From: an uncultured Eubacterium sp.
GTDB taxonomy: Bacteria > Bacillota > Clostridia > Lachnospirales > Lachnospiraceae
NCBI GenBank assembly: GCA_900545725.1
Contig: URAI01000004.1
Location: 1-64,000, forward strand
DNA length: 64,000 nt
Reading direction: 5' to 3'
Below the pieces are notes generated by a model that made no database searches, was not told where the DNA came from, and saw only the letters and a list, made by a program, of their open reading frames with translations. Shown piece after piece: positions 42,367-51,739 of the stretch. The number at the start of each line of letters is the position of its first letter. Position 1 is the stretch's first letter. Made by a program: the position numbers and the translations under genes.

Positions 42367-45300
42367 ATGAAGAAACGGTTATATATTTTTTTGACAGGTA
42401 TAATATTATTTATAACGGCTGTTTGTACTAACATAAGTCAGATTAAGGCTGAGGTGCATATAAAAGATAAAAGAGTATTGTTTTTAAGCTCATATTCATA
42501 TGACTGGGAGAGTATACCAGAGCAGCTTCAGGGAATTAAAAAGACTTTAAGTGACAGATGTACTATGAAATGTGTCTTTATGGATAATAAAAATATTCCA
42601 TATGAGGATTCTAAAGATTATATATATGACCAGATAGAAACTGATATAGATTTATATGGAAATTATGATGTGGTTATTGCCGGTGATGATACGGCTGTGG
42701 ATTTTATAGAGGAATATAGAAATGTATTATTTGACAATATTCCTGTAGTATATGAAGGTATTAATAATGTAGAACGGGCTAAGAAACTGTCACAAGATCC
42801 ATTAATTACAGGAGTGGTTGAGACATTTCCTGTTAAAGAAACTATTAATCTTGCAAGAGAAATTTTTCCACGGGCAGATAAGATTGTTGCGATTACTGAT
42901 GATAATGCATCTGGAAATGGCTCATTAGAGCAGTTTTATGATACAAAAGAAGAATTTGAAGAGCTTGAGTACAGTCATATATATACATCTTTATATACAA
43001 GGAATGAACTTATTGATATAATTAAGCAGTTCGATAATAAAACAATAGTATTATTTCTGCTTATGAACAAAGATAAAGATGGTAATGTATACAGTAATTA
43101 CGAGGCAACTAAGCTGATATCCGATAATAGCCATGTACCTGTATTTAAAACTGATGAGCTTGGCATTGGAGACGGATTTCTTGGTGGTGTTGTAATATCT
43201 TATGAAGATATGGCAGCGGATGCTGCTGATATGGCACTTAGCATAATCAACGGACAAAAGCCGGAAAGAATAAGTTATAAGACAACATCACAATATACTC
43301 TTATTGACAAAAATATATTAAAAAAATACAAAATAGATAAAAATGTACTTAAATCTGATAATATCAGATATATTAACCAGCAGGATTCATTCATGAAAGT
43401 TCATAAGAATGTAATTATACCATCAGTGGCAATTGTTATAATTCTTATAATATGGATTATAAGTCTTTTATATATAAGCAGGCGTAGAGCCATATATATG
43501 AAAGAGCTGCAGGAAAAAGACATAATGATGGATAACATTGCAAATAATGTTCCGGGAGGTATTGCTATATTTAAGATACCAAAGGACATTGGAAATAGTA
43601 TTATTGCAAAAGAAATCAATAAAAATTCTGCAGTTTCAGATAGTGTAAAAAATATTGTAAAAGGTGTAACAGATAATATAAGCACTCTTATTGAAGTAAT
43701 GTATTATAATGATGGTATTCCACGTTTAACAGAAAGAGACAGGGATGAATTTGGCGATTATATTAAGAAAAATACATTAAGGGCAACTGTATACAAGGAA
43801 GATATTCCAAGAGTTGAAAATGAACTTGCACATAAGGTGGCTGTTGGAGCACCTATTAATATAACTTACAGGGTGTTAAGAAAAAGCGGAAGATTTTTAT
43901 GGGTACGTCTGTCTGCGGTAAAGTTACGGGAAGAGGATAATTGTAATGTATATTCTGCCGTATATACGAGATTATCAGAGGAGGAAGAGGTATTCAGAAG
44001 CGTAAGTGAAGATGCATCAATTGGTGTATATATGTGTGAGAAGAATACATATAATCTTATATATGCCAATAAAGAAGTGCGTAACAATATAGCATGTTCA
44101 CAGAACTATAAAGATACTAAATGCTATGAATATATAATGCATAGGGATTCACCTTGTAAGAATTGCATACAAAAATATATGAAAGAGGGAAAAGCTGAAT
44201 ATAGTGAATTCCGTGATACCCGTACAGGAAGGATATATTTTGTAAAAGAAAAGCTGATAAAATGCAATGACAGGGATGTTATGATTAAATATCTGTCCGA
44301 TGAGACAGACAGGTATAGGGCAATAAAGGAGGCGGAACAGTTAAGAGTTGCTAAAGCTTCAAATGAAGCTAAAGGCAGTTTTCTTGCCAGAATGAGCCAT
44401 GATCTTAGAACGCCGCTTAATGCCATTGTTGGATTTTCAGAAGAAAATCTTGTAAATGAATCAACTGAGCAGGAAAAGAATGAATATTTTGAAAGAATAC
44501 ATTCATCAAGTAAGTATCTGTTATCACTTATTAATGATATTCTGGATATGTCTAAAGTAAACAGTGGAAAATTCACTTTGCAGGAGATTCCTATGAGAAT
44601 TACAGACAGTATTAATGATATTAATAACATAATAAGCCCTCTTGCACAAAAAAGAAAAATTAATTATAAAGTAATAACGACAGGACTTAAACACGATAAT
44701 ATACTGGCAGATAAGATGAGATTTGAACAGATTTTTATTAATCTGTTAAATAATGCTGTAAAATTCACGCAGCCTCTGGGAAATGTCACATTTAAGATAT
44801 CTAATGAATATGTTGATAATGACAGGAATGATAATAAAAATACCGGCATAAAAAAGGGTAAAATGGCAAAGAAAGGCCGTCATATCAGATGTACATTTGT
44901 TGTCAGAGACGATGGAAAAGGAATGAGTAAGGAATATCTTCCACATTTGTTTGAACCATTTGTACAAAGTAAGGATCAGTATAATCAGACGGAAGGAACA
45001 GGACTTGGACTTAGCATTGTAAAAGGCATTATTGATGAGATGAAAGGTAAAATATCAGTTAAGAGCCAGCTGGGATTTGGTACCGAGTTTACGGTTGAAC
45101 TTATTCTTAGTGAGTCAGAAAGTATTAGTTCTAATGTTAAAAATGCATGGAACGATTCCGGTAATATATATGATAATACAATATTAAAAGATAGAAATAT
45201 TCTTTTATGTGAAGATAATGAGATGAACAGACAGATTGCAGGAAAGATTCTTGAAAAAATGGGTATCAATATAACATTTGCAGTCAATGGTAAAGATGGT

Positions 45301-45582
45301 GTTGAGAAATTTGCACAGTCTGAGGATGGATTTTTCGATCTTGTATTTATGGATATAAGGATGCCTGTTATGGACGGTTTAAGTGCTGCAAAGAATATAA
45401 GAGCAATGAAAAGAGATGATTCAATGCGTATTCCTATCATTGCAATGACGGCTAATGCATATGATGAAGATATAACAAAATCTGAGCAGGCAGGAATGAA
45501 TTATCACCTTGCAAAACCGATTGATTCACAACTGATGTGTCAGAAGATGATTGAATATATAAGAATATACAGAAATATATAG
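42367..45582 (+). CDS. hybrid sensor histidine kinase with periplasmic-binding-type input domain
   Basis: 1071 residues from ATG 42367 (GAGG 42355-42358). Signal/membrane segment 3-25; extracellular residues 30-335 resemble an ABC-type substrate-binding domain (RVLFLSSYSYDWESIPEQLQGI, PVVYEGINN, FLGGVVISYEDMAADAADMAL); membrane helix about 345-370; PAS-like region 390-640; HisKA MSHDLRTPLNAIVGFSEEN (His about 677); ATPase NLLNNAVKFTQ, DDGKGMS, GTGLGLSIV; C-terminal receiver LVFMDIRMPVMDG (Asp about 997). Ligand-triggered phosphorelay to an unknown regulator; no transporter adjacent. Confidence 0.88.
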   Translation: MKKRLYIFLTGIILFITAVCTNISQIKAEVHIKDKRVLFLSSYSYDWESIPEQLQGIKKTLSDRCTMKCVFMDNKNIPYEDSKDYIYDQIETDIDLYGNYDVVIAGDDTAVDFIEEYRNVLFDNIPVVYEGINNVERAKKLSQDPLITGVVETFPVKETINLAREIFPRADKIVAITDDNASGNGSLEQFYDTKEEFEELEYSHIYTSLYTRNELIDIIKQFDNKTIVLFLLMNKDKDGNVYSNYEATKLISDNSHVPVFKTDELGIGDGFLGGVVISYEDMAADAADMALSIINGQKPERISYKTTSQYTLIDKNILKKYKIDKNVLKSDNIRYINQQDSFMKVHKNVIIPSVAIVIILIIWIISLLYISRRRAIYMKELQEKDIMMDNIANNVPGGIAIFKIPKDIGNSIIAKEINKNSAVSDSVKNIVKGVTDNISTLIEVMYYNDGIPRLTERDRDEFGDYIKKNTLRATVYKEDIPRVENELAHKVAVGAPINITYRVLRKSGRFLWVRLSAVKLREEDNCNVYSAVYTRLSEEEEVFRSVSEDASIGVYMCEKNTYNLIYANKEVRNNIACSQNYKDTKCYEYIMHRDSPCKNCIQKYMKEGKAEYSEFRDTRTGRIYFVKEKLIKCNDRDVMIKYLSDETDRYRAIKEAEQLRVAKASNEAKGSFLARMSHDLRTPLNAIVGFSEENLVNESTEQEKNEYFERIHSSSKYLLSLINDILDMSKVNSGKFTLQEIPMRITDSINDINNIISPLAQKRKINYKVITTGLKHDNILADKMRFEQIFINLLNNAVKFTQPLGNVTFKISNEYVDNDRNDNKNTGIKKGKMAKKGRHIRCTFVVRDDGKGMSKEYLPHLFEPFVQSKDQYNQTEGTGLGLSIVKGIIDEMKGKISVKSQLGFGTEFTVELILSESESISSNVKNAWNDSGNIYDNTILKDRNILLCEDNEMNRQIAGKILEKMGINITFAVNGKDGVEKFAQSEDGFFDLVFMDIRMPVMDGLSAAKNIRAMKRDDSMRIPIIAMTANAYDEDITKSEQAGMNYHLAKPIDSQLMCQKMIEYIRIYRNI

Positions 45583-45631
45583 AAAAGTATATTATAATTG
45601 CAGTTTGATATTTTAATATGTATACAGCAAG

Positions 45632-45668
45632 ACTGGTTATAGGTTTATCCTATAACCAGTTATTTTTT
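45632..45668 (+). terminator. terminator after the hybrid kinase
   Basis: ACTGGTTATAGG (45632-45643) pairs perfectly with CCTATAACCAGT (45649-45660), followed by TATTTTTT. 12-bp stem. Confidence 0.9.
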
Positions 45669-45697
45669 AAAACTATAGTTAAACTTCTGTATTCCTA

Positions 45698-45726
45698 TTG
45701 ACAAAGTAGGATATGTCGTGTAATAT
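45698..45726 (+). promoter_or_regulatory. promoter of the Cys-leader/metY/cysK operon
   Basis: TTGACA (45698-45703), exactly 17 bp, TAATAT (45721-45726). Near-consensus; the start near 45733 is about 48 nt before the leader-peptide ATG. Confidence 0.8.
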
Positions 45727-45780
45727 AATGGCTGTACCGGACAAAACATATATCCGGCAATAATCAAGGAGGCGAATATA

Positions 45781-45861
45781 ATGAAGATTAAAGACAGAAT
45801 TTGTTTTGTAAATGACAGATGCATAAGTATTCAGGAGAGACGCCGAATGTGTTGCTGCTAA
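45781..45861 (+). CDS. cysteine-rich leader peptide upstream of metY-cysK
   Basis: 26 codons, missed by length filters. ATG has a strong AAGGAGGCG at ideal spacing. The peptide contains Cys8 and Cys14 and ends ERRRMCCC directly before TAA. A run of three Cys codons at the stop is the hallmark of a leader that measures charged Cys-tRNA, like the polycysteine leader peptides described before sulfur genes in actinobacteria. The operon downstream makes cysteine and homocysteine, which fits. In the 166-bp gap to metY an AT-rich hairpin ATTAATTT/AAATTAAT (about 45932-45950) followed by TTTTTA could be the regulated stem. Confidence 0.8.
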   Translation: MKIKDRICFVNDRCISIQERRRMCCC

Positions 45862-46027
45862 TAATATGCAGTTAATGGATGTGGATTGTAAATATAAAAA
45901 ATATTATATTAGTAAATGTGATTTTATTAATTTATAAAATTAATTTTTATGGAATTAATTTTTATATGATAAAATTTTAGGATGAATATTTATAAGATAA
46001 ATTTCAAATAAAAAGGAGATAATAATT

Positions 46028-47338
46028 ATGAGTAAGAAGAATATCAAGGATAGAAATTTAAAATTTGAAACATTACAGTTACATGTAGGACAGGAAACAG
46101 CAGATCCTGTTACAGATGCAAGAGCAGTTCCGATTTACCAGTCATCATCATTTGTATTCCATAATTCACAGCATGCTGCTGACAGATTTGCACTTAAGGA
46201 TGCAGGTAATATCTATGGAAGACTTACTAATCCTACAGAGGATGTATTTGAAAGAAGAATTGCAGCCTTAGAGGGCGGTGTTGCAGCACTTGCAGTTGCA
46301 TCTGGTGCAGCCGCAGTATCTTATACAATACAGAATCTTGCATTAAGCGGAGACCATATCGTAGCAGCTAAGAATATCTATGGTGGAACATATAATTTAC
46401 TTGCACATACACTTGTAGATTATGGTGTAACTACAACATTTGTTGACCCACTTAATCCTGATAATTTTGAAAAGGCTATACAAGATAATACTAAGGCACT
46501 CTATATAGAAACACTTGGTAATCCTAATTCAGAAGTTGTTGATATTGAAGCAATTGCTAAGATTGCACATGCACATAATATTCCACTTGTAATTGATAAT
46601 ACATTTGGTACACCATACCTTATAAGACCAATTGAACATGGAGCAGATATCGTAGTACATTCTGCAACAAAGTTTATAGGTGGACATGGTACAACAATTG
46701 GTGGTGTAATTGTTGATGGTGGTAATTTTGACTGGAAGGCTTCAGGAAAGTTCCCACAGCTTACAGAGCCAAATCCAAGCTATCATGGAATCAGCTTTGC
46801 AGATGCAGCAGGTCCTGCAGCATTTGTTACAAGAATACGGGCTATTCTTTTAAGAGATACAGGTGCTACATTAAGCCCAATCCATTCATTTATTTTCTTA
46901 CAGGGACTTGAAACTCTTTCACTTCGAGTTGAAAGACATGTTGAGAATGCATTAAAGGTAGTAGATTATCTTTCAAAGCAGCCATTAGTTGAAAAGGTTA
47001 ATCATCCATCACTTTCAACTGATCCGGAACAGAAGAGATTATATAATGAATACTTCCCTAACGGTGGTGGTTCAATATTTACATTTGAAATCAAGGGTGA
47101 TGCAAAGACAGCACAGAAGTTTATTGATAATCTTGAATTATTCTCACTTCTTGCAAATGTAGCAGATGTTAAGTCACTTGTAATACATCCTGCATCAACT
47201 ACTCATGCAGAATTAAATGAAGCAGAGCTTGCAGATCAGGGAATCAAGCCTAATACAATAAGACTTTCAATTGGTACAGAAAATATTGATGATATTATTG
47301 AAGACTTAGATGAAGCATTTAAGGCAATTGCAGAATAA
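46028..47338 (+). CDS. metY: O-acetylhomoserine sulfhydrylase (aminocarboxypropyltransferase)
   Basis: 436 residues; ATG after AAAAGGAGATAATAATT. Cys/Met-metabolism PLP family: LHVGQ at the start, [37 protein letters not shown] and the Schiff-base lysine in [16 protein letters not shown] (about residue 213). The length of about 430 and the late [11 protein letters not shown] region fit O-acetylhomoserine-type enzymes rather than MetB. It uses sulfide to make homocysteine. It follows the Cys leader and precedes cysK by 39 bp. Confidence 0.93.
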   Translation: MSKKNIKDRNLKFETLQLHVGQETADPVTDARAVPIYQSSSFVFHNSQHAADRFALKDAGNIYGRLTNPTEDVFERRIAALEGGVAALAVASGAAAVSYTIQNLALSGDHIVAAKNIYGGTYNLLAHTLVDYGVTTTFVDPLNPDNFEKAIQDNTKALYIETLGNPNSEVVDIEAIAKIAHAHNIPLVIDNTFGTPYLIRPIEHGADIVVHSATKFIGGHGTTIGGVIVDGGNFDWKASGKFPQLTEPNPSYHGISFADAAGPAAFVTRIRAILLRDTGATLSPIHSFIFLQGLETLSLRVERHVENALKVVDYLSKQPLVEKVNHPSLSTDPEQKRLYNEYFPNGGGSIFTFEIKGDAKTAQKFIDNLELFSLLANVADVKSLVIHPASTTHAELNEAELADQGIKPNTIRLSIGTENIDDIIEDLDEAFKAIAE

Positions 47339-47377
47339 AACATATCTGTATAAATGATGGAAAGGCAGGGCGTAAGT

Positions 47378-48310
47378 ATGTCAAAGATATATGGTTCAGT
47401 AGCAGAATTAATTGGTAATACTCCGTTAGTAGAATTAAAGCATATAGAGAAAAAATATAAACTTGAAGCGACAATTTTAGCAAAGCTTGAATATCTTAAT
47501 CCGGCAGGAAGTGTTAAGGACAGAATTGCTAAAGAGATGATAGAAGATGCCGAAAGCAAGGGATTATTAAAGGAAGGCTCAACAATAATTGAACCAACAT
47601 CAGGTAATACAGGTATTGGTCTTGCAGCTATTGCAGCAGCTAAGGGATACAGACTTATTATTGTTCTTCCTGAGACTATGAGTGTTGAAAGACGTAATAT
47701 TATTAAGGCATATGGAGCAGAAATAGTTCTTACAGATGGTTCAAAGGGTATGCCTGGAGCTATTGCAAAGGCTGAAGAGCTTGCAAAGGAAATCCCTGAC
47801 AGCTTTATTGCAGGACAGTTTGTCAATCCGGCTAATCCGGCAGCACATAGAAAAACTACAGGACCTGAAATCTGGAATGATACAGATGGTAAGGTGGATG
47901 CATTTGTGGCCGGTGTTGGAACAGGCGGAACTGTTACAGGTGTTGGTGAATATTTAAAAGAAAAGAATCCTGATATTAATATATATGCAGTTGAACCAGA
48001 AACATCACCGGTTCTTTCAGAAGGAAAGTCAGGTGCTCATAAGATTCAGGGAATCGGAGCAGGATTTGTTCCTGACATATTAAATACTAAGATATATGAT
48101 GAAGTTATAAAGGTTTCCAATGAAGATGCATTTGCATTAGGTAAGGAGATTGCAAGAACAGAAGGTGTTCAGGTTGGTATTTCATCGGGAGCAGCTCTTT
48201 TTGCAGCGATTGAATGGGCTAAGAAGCCTGAAAATAAAGGAAAGACAATAGTAGCTCTTCTTCCTGACAGTGGAGACAGATATTATTCAACAGCTCTCTT
48301 TATGGAGTAA
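47378..48310 (+). CDS. cysK: cysteine synthase A (O-acetylserine sulfhydrylase)
   Basis: 310 residues from ATG 47378 (the start MSKIYGSVAELIGNTPLVEL matches the family; an upstream ATG at 47354 would add eight residues). PLP lysine in AGSVKDRIAKEM (about 46), TSGNTGIGLA (about 73), GVGTGGTVTGVGEYLK (about 180) and SSGAALFAA (about 270). It makes cysteine from O-acetylserine and sulfide. Operon partner of metY under the Cys leader. No cysE (serine acetyltransferase) is in the window. Confidence 0.94.
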   Translation: MSKIYGSVAELIGNTPLVELKHIEKKYKLEATILAKLEYLNPAGSVKDRIAKEMIEDAESKGLLKEGSTIIEPTSGNTGIGLAAIAAAKGYRLIIVLPETMSVERRNIIKAYGAEIVLTDGSKGMPGAIAKAEELAKEIPDSFIAGQFVNPANPAAHRKTTGPEIWNDTDGKVDAFVAGVGTGGTVTGVGEYLKEKNPDINIYAVEPETSPVLSEGKSGAHKIQGIGAGFVPDILNTKIYDEVIKVSNEDAFALGKEIARTEGVQVGISSGAALFAAIEWAKKPENKGKTIVALLPDSGDRYYSTALFME

Positions 48311-48412
48311 AGATTTTATGGAGTGGAAATACTATCTGATAAGTCAAAAATTGAATTTATAAAATAAAAACAATATTATTAAAATGATAATTATATATTT
48401 GATTATATTTTA

Positions 48413-48453
48413 AGATACTTGTGTCTGTGTATACAGATACAGGTATCTTTTTA
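48413..48453 (+). terminator. terminator of the metY-cysK operon
   Basis: AGATACTTGTGTCTGT (48413-48428) pairs with ACAGATACAGGTATCT (48433-48448) over 16 bp with two G-T wobbles, followed by TTTTT. Confidence 0.9.
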
Positions 48454-48707
48454 TGTTTAGTTTTCTTGCACATTTTCTTACAACAGAGACAGCAGCATTA
48501 TATAATTATGGTGCGGTCAACAGGCTTTTGGAACCGTGGAATACCTATACAAGAACAGAAAATAGAAATGAAAATGTAGGCTCATCAGCAGAGGCAGCAT
48601 TTGATATAGTAGTATGTACGGGTTCTGGCGATAGTAAGAGTACGGATGATGATATCAGTGTTATTAAGTTTGGTGATGGCGATGATATGAATTATGATAT
48701 AAGGTAA
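48453..48707 (+). CDS. 84-codon hypothetical ORF, possibly a gene remnant
   Basis: The frame starts at an ATG directly in the T-run of the cysK terminator and has no ribosome binding site, yet its codon choice (TTA, ATA, ACA, GCA, AGA) looks like real genes of this window. The product (for example FLTTETAALYNYG) matches nothing I know and has no signal peptide. It ends 3 bp before the glpK promoter. It may be the decayed end of a longer gene or not expressed. Confidence 0.3.
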   Translation: MFSFLAHFLTTETAALYNYGAVNRLLEPWNTYTRTENRNENVGSSAEAAFDIVVCTGSGDSKSTDDDISVIKFGDGDDMNYDIR

Positions 48708-48709
48708 TA

Positions 48710-48738
48710 TTTACGTTTACAATTAAAGATGGTAAAAT
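48710..48738 (+). promoter_or_regulatory. promoter of glpK
   Basis: TTTACG (48710-48715), 17-bp spacer, TAAAAT (48733-48738). Start expected near 48745, just before the leader hairpins. Confidence 0.5.
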
Positions 48739-48739
48739 G

Positions 48740-48852
48740 ATTCCATAGATATAGGGAATCAGGTGGAGATTGCATTGATGTGTAATTGACTGGTATATTT
48801 GAATATAAAAATATACCGGTACCTGTACATATTAATGCAGTCTCCATTTTTT
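48740..48852 (+). promoter_or_regulatory. glpK leader with terminator/attenuator
   Basis: A small hairpin GATTCC/GGAATC (48739-48760) is followed by a large one: GGAGATTGCATT (48765-48776) with AATGCAGTCTCC (48834-48845), 12 pairs including one T-G, enclosing GGTATATTT/AAATATACC (48792-48817). A T-run (48847-48852) follows, 20 bp before the glpK start. Bacillus glp genes are controlled by GlpP antitermination at such leader terminators, so this is likely an attenuator. Confidence 0.7.
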
Positions 48853-48871
48853 ATGCAGAATGGAGAATATA

Positions 48872-50371
48872 ATGAGTAAATATATAATGGCATTAGATCA
48901 GGGAACGACAAGTTCAAGATGTATTTTATTTGATAAACAGGGGGATATATGCAGTATTTCACAAAAAGAGTATGACCAGATATATCCAAGACCAGGATGG
49001 GTCGAACACAATCCAATGCAGATATGGTCATCACAGTTTTCAGTTGCAGTCGAAGCAATGGCAATGATTGATGCTGCAGCGGCTGATATATCAGCAATAG
49101 GAATAACAAATCAGAGGGAAACAACAATAATATGGGATAAATCTACAGGAAAACCAGTATATAATGCAATTGTATGGCAGTGCAGAAGAACGGCGGAAAT
49201 AGTTGAACAGATAAAAAAAGATGGTTACGAAGAACTTATAACCGAAAAGACAGGGCTTATCCCAGATGCGTATTTTAGTGCAACCAAGATAAAATGGATT
49301 CTTGATAATGTTGAAGGTGTAAGGAAACGTGCCGAAAGAGGAGAATTATTATTTGGAACTGTTGATACATGGCTAATATGGAATCTTACAAAGGGAAAGG
49401 TTCATGTAACAGATTATACCAATGCTTCAAGAACCATGCTTTTTAATATTAATACATTTGAATGGGATGATGAGCTTTTAAAATATTTTGATATCCCACG
49501 TTCACTTCTTCCTGATGTAAAGCCATCAAGCTGTATATATGGACTTACTGAGGTTTCACTTTTTGGTGAAGAGATACCTATTGCAGGGGCAGCCGGAGAT
49601 CAGCAGTGTGCACTTTTTGGACAGGGCTGCTTTAACAGTGGTGACGTAAAGAATACATATGGAACAGGCTGTTTTCTGCTTATGAATACAGGAGATAAGA
49701 TGATACACTCGTCAAATGGACTTATTACAACTATTGGTGCCGGAAGTACCGATGACAGACATGAATATGTACTTGAAGGAAGTGTATTTGTAGGCGGAGC
49801 CGTAATACAGTGGATAAGAGATGAACTTCGTATGATAAGGGATTCAAAACAGTCAGAGGATTATGCAAAGAGAGTTAATGATACAGAAGGAATGTATATA
49901 GTTCCGGCATTTTCAGGGTTAGGAGCGCCTTACTGGAATCCTTATGCAAGAGGAATGATGGTTGGAATTACAAGAGGAACAAGTAAGGAACATTTTATAA
50001 GGGCATGTCTTGAAGCAATTAGTTACCAGTCATACGATGTGATTAAGGCAATGCAGGAGGATGCAGGGATTAAGCTTACAACTCTTAAAGTCGATGGTGG
50101 TGCAAGTGCAAATGATTTTCTTATGCAGTTTCAGGCAGATATTACAGGAGAATCAGTCATAAGACCGGAGTGTATTGAAACAACAGCACTCGGTGCAGCC
50201 TATCTTGCAGGACTTGCAGCCGGATACTGGAAAGATAAAGAAGAAATCAGTGCAAACTGGAAGCTTGGTAAAAAATTCATTCCTGTGATGGATGAGGAAA
50301 AGAGAATAAAAAGGCTTAAAGGCTGGAAACGGGCAGTAAAATGTGCATTGATGTGGAGTGAGAGTGATTAA
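48872..50371 (+). CDS. glpK: glycerol kinase
   Basis: 499 residues from ATG 48872 (GGAG at 48861-48864). FGGY kinase of standard length: [15 protein letters not shown] at the N-terminus, [27 protein letters not shown], the loop [27 protein letters not shown] (catalytic Asp) and [18 protein letters not shown]. It makes glycerol 3-phosphate with ATP. There is no glpF or glpD next to it. Leader attenuation (48740-48852) probably couples it to glycerol supply. Confidence 0.95.
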   Translation: MSKYIMALDQGTTSSRCILFDKQGDICSISQKEYDQIYPRPGWVEHNPMQIWSSQFSVAVEAMAMIDAAAADISAIGITNQRETTIIWDKSTGKPVYNAIVWQCRRTAEIVEQIKKDGYEELITEKTGLIPDAYFSATKIKWILDNVEGVRKRAERGELLFGTVDTWLIWNLTKGKVHVTDYTNASRTMLFNINTFEWDDELLKYFDIPRSLLPDVKPSSCIYGLTEVSLFGEEIPIAGAAGDQQCALFGQGCFNSGDVKNTYGTGCFLLMNTGDKMIHSSNGLITTIGAGSTDDRHEYVLEGSVFVGGAVIQWIRDELRMIRDSKQSEDYAKRVNDTEGMYIVPAFSGLGAPYWNPYARGMMVGITRGTSKEHFIRACLEAISYQSYDVIKAMQEDAGIKLTTLKVDGGASANDFLMQFQADITGESVIRPECIETTALGAAYLAGLAAGYWKDKEEISANWKLGKKFIPVMDEEKRIKRLKGWKRAVKCALMWSESD

Positions 50372-50377
50372 ATTATT

Positions 50378-50421
50378 GATGGCAGAAGAAAAATTGCCTG
50401 CGGAATGGAGATTAGTATGAG
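50378..50421 (+). repeat. dispersed hairpin/RBS repeat, copy upstream of sbcD
   Basis: GATGGCAGAAGAAAAAT (50378-50394), TGCCTGCGGAATGGAG and ATTAGTATGAG. The GGCA...TGCC pairing replaces the GGCATT/AATGCC stem of other copies. It supplies the sbcD ribosome binding site and start codon. Confidence 0.6.
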
Positions 50422-51715
50422 ATTTATACACTTGTCAGACCTTCATATAGGTAAGAGGGTTAATGATTTTCCTATGTATGAGGATCAGGAATATGTATTA
50501 AAACAGGTAATTGATGTGATTAAAAATAATAATATTGATGGAGTAATTATTGCCGGTGATATTTATGATAAAGCAGTAGCTCCGGCGGAAGCCGTGGCAC
50601 TTTATGACAGATTTATTACATCACTTTCACATTTGGACATACCTGTATTTATAATAAGTGGTAACCATGATAATGCACAGCGGCTTTCTTTTGCATCTGA
50701 TATTTTGAAAAAATCGGACATTTATATAGCATCAGTATTTGAGGGAAAGTTAGAAAAGGTGACAATGCATGATAAGTATGGAGAGATTAATATATATATG
50801 CTGCCATTTATAAGACCTGCAACTGTAAAAAGATATATGGTAGAAGATGTAAGTAAAGTAAATAATGAAAAAACTGATAAAGCCATAACTGATAACATAA
50901 TGAATTATGACGAAAAAAAAATATCAGAAGATGAAAATGACATAGCAGACAATATAATTAATAAACAAAAAGCTGATACAGCGCAGGAAGATAAGACAAT
51001 ATTTACATATACAGATGCAGTTAAGTGGGTTATTGATAATACAGATATTGACAGGAGTAAGAGAAATATTATAATTGCACACCAGTTTGTAACAGGAGCT
51101 GTCACATGCGATTCGGAGGAACTGTCTGTAGGAGGTCTTGATAATGTTGAGGCATCAGTATTTGATGCATTTGATTATGTTGCATTAGGTCATATTCATG
51201 GCCCACAGACGGTATCAAGGGATACCATAAGATATTGTGGCTCTCTTCTTAAATATTCTTTTTCGGAAATAAATCATAATAAAAGCATTACAATCGCAGA
51301 TATAAAAGGAAAACACCAGGATGGCGGCTGTGATATAGAAATATCCACTTTTCCTGCCAGGCCTCTTCATAATATGAGACATATAAAGGGAAGTTATAGT
51401 GAAATAACTGACAGAAGCAGTTATATTAATACGTGTCTTACGGATTATATGTATATAACCCTGACTGATGAAGAGGATATTTTTGATGCAATAGGAAAAC
51501 TTCGTTCAATTTATCCTAATATAATGAAACTTGATTATGATAATACAAGAACCAGAAACCAGTCCTATGTATTATGTGATAATAATGCTATATATAAGTC
51601 TCCGGTTGAGATTACGGATGATTTTTATGAAATACAAAACGGACAGGCAATGTCTGAGGAACAAAGAGGTTATTTATCAGATATTGCAAGACAGATATGG
51701 GAAGAAAATTTATAG
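50417..51715 (+). CDS. sbcD: exonuclease subunit SbcD (Mre11-like)
   Basis: 432 residues from ATG 50417 (GGAATGGAG). Metallophosphoesterase: HLSDLHIGK, AGDIYDKA, ISGNHDNAQRL, IIAHQFVTG and ALGHIHGPQ supply the two-metal ligands. A hydrophilic insertion of about 50 residues (approximately 155-205, rich in Asn, Asp and Lys) interrupts the nuclease domain and is not typical. With SbcC it cuts DNA hairpins and blocked ends. The genes are 24 bp apart. Cytosolic. Confidence 0.93.
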   Translation: MRFIHLSDLHIGKRVNDFPMYEDQEYVLKQVIDVIKNNNIDGVIIAGDIYDKAVAPAEAVALYDRFITSLSHLDIPVFIISGNHDNAQRLSFASDILKKSDIYIASVFEGKLEKVTMHDKYGEINIYMLPFIRPATVKRYMVEDVSKVNNEKTDKAITDNIMNYDEKKISEDENDIADNIINKQKADTAQEDKTIFTYTDAVKWVIDNTDIDRSKRNIIIAHQFVTGAVTCDSEELSVGGLDNVEASVFDAFDYVALGHIHGPQTVSRDTIRYCGSLLKYSFSEINHNKSITIADIKGKHQDGGCDIEISTFPARPLHNMRHIKGSYSEITDRSSYINTCLTDYMYITLTDEEDIFDAIGKLRSIYPNIMKLDYDNTRTRNQSYVLCDNNAIYKSPVEITDDFYEIQNGQAMSEEQRGYLSDIARQIWEENL

Positions 51716-51739
51716 AATTTCCCAGAAAGGAAAATGCTT

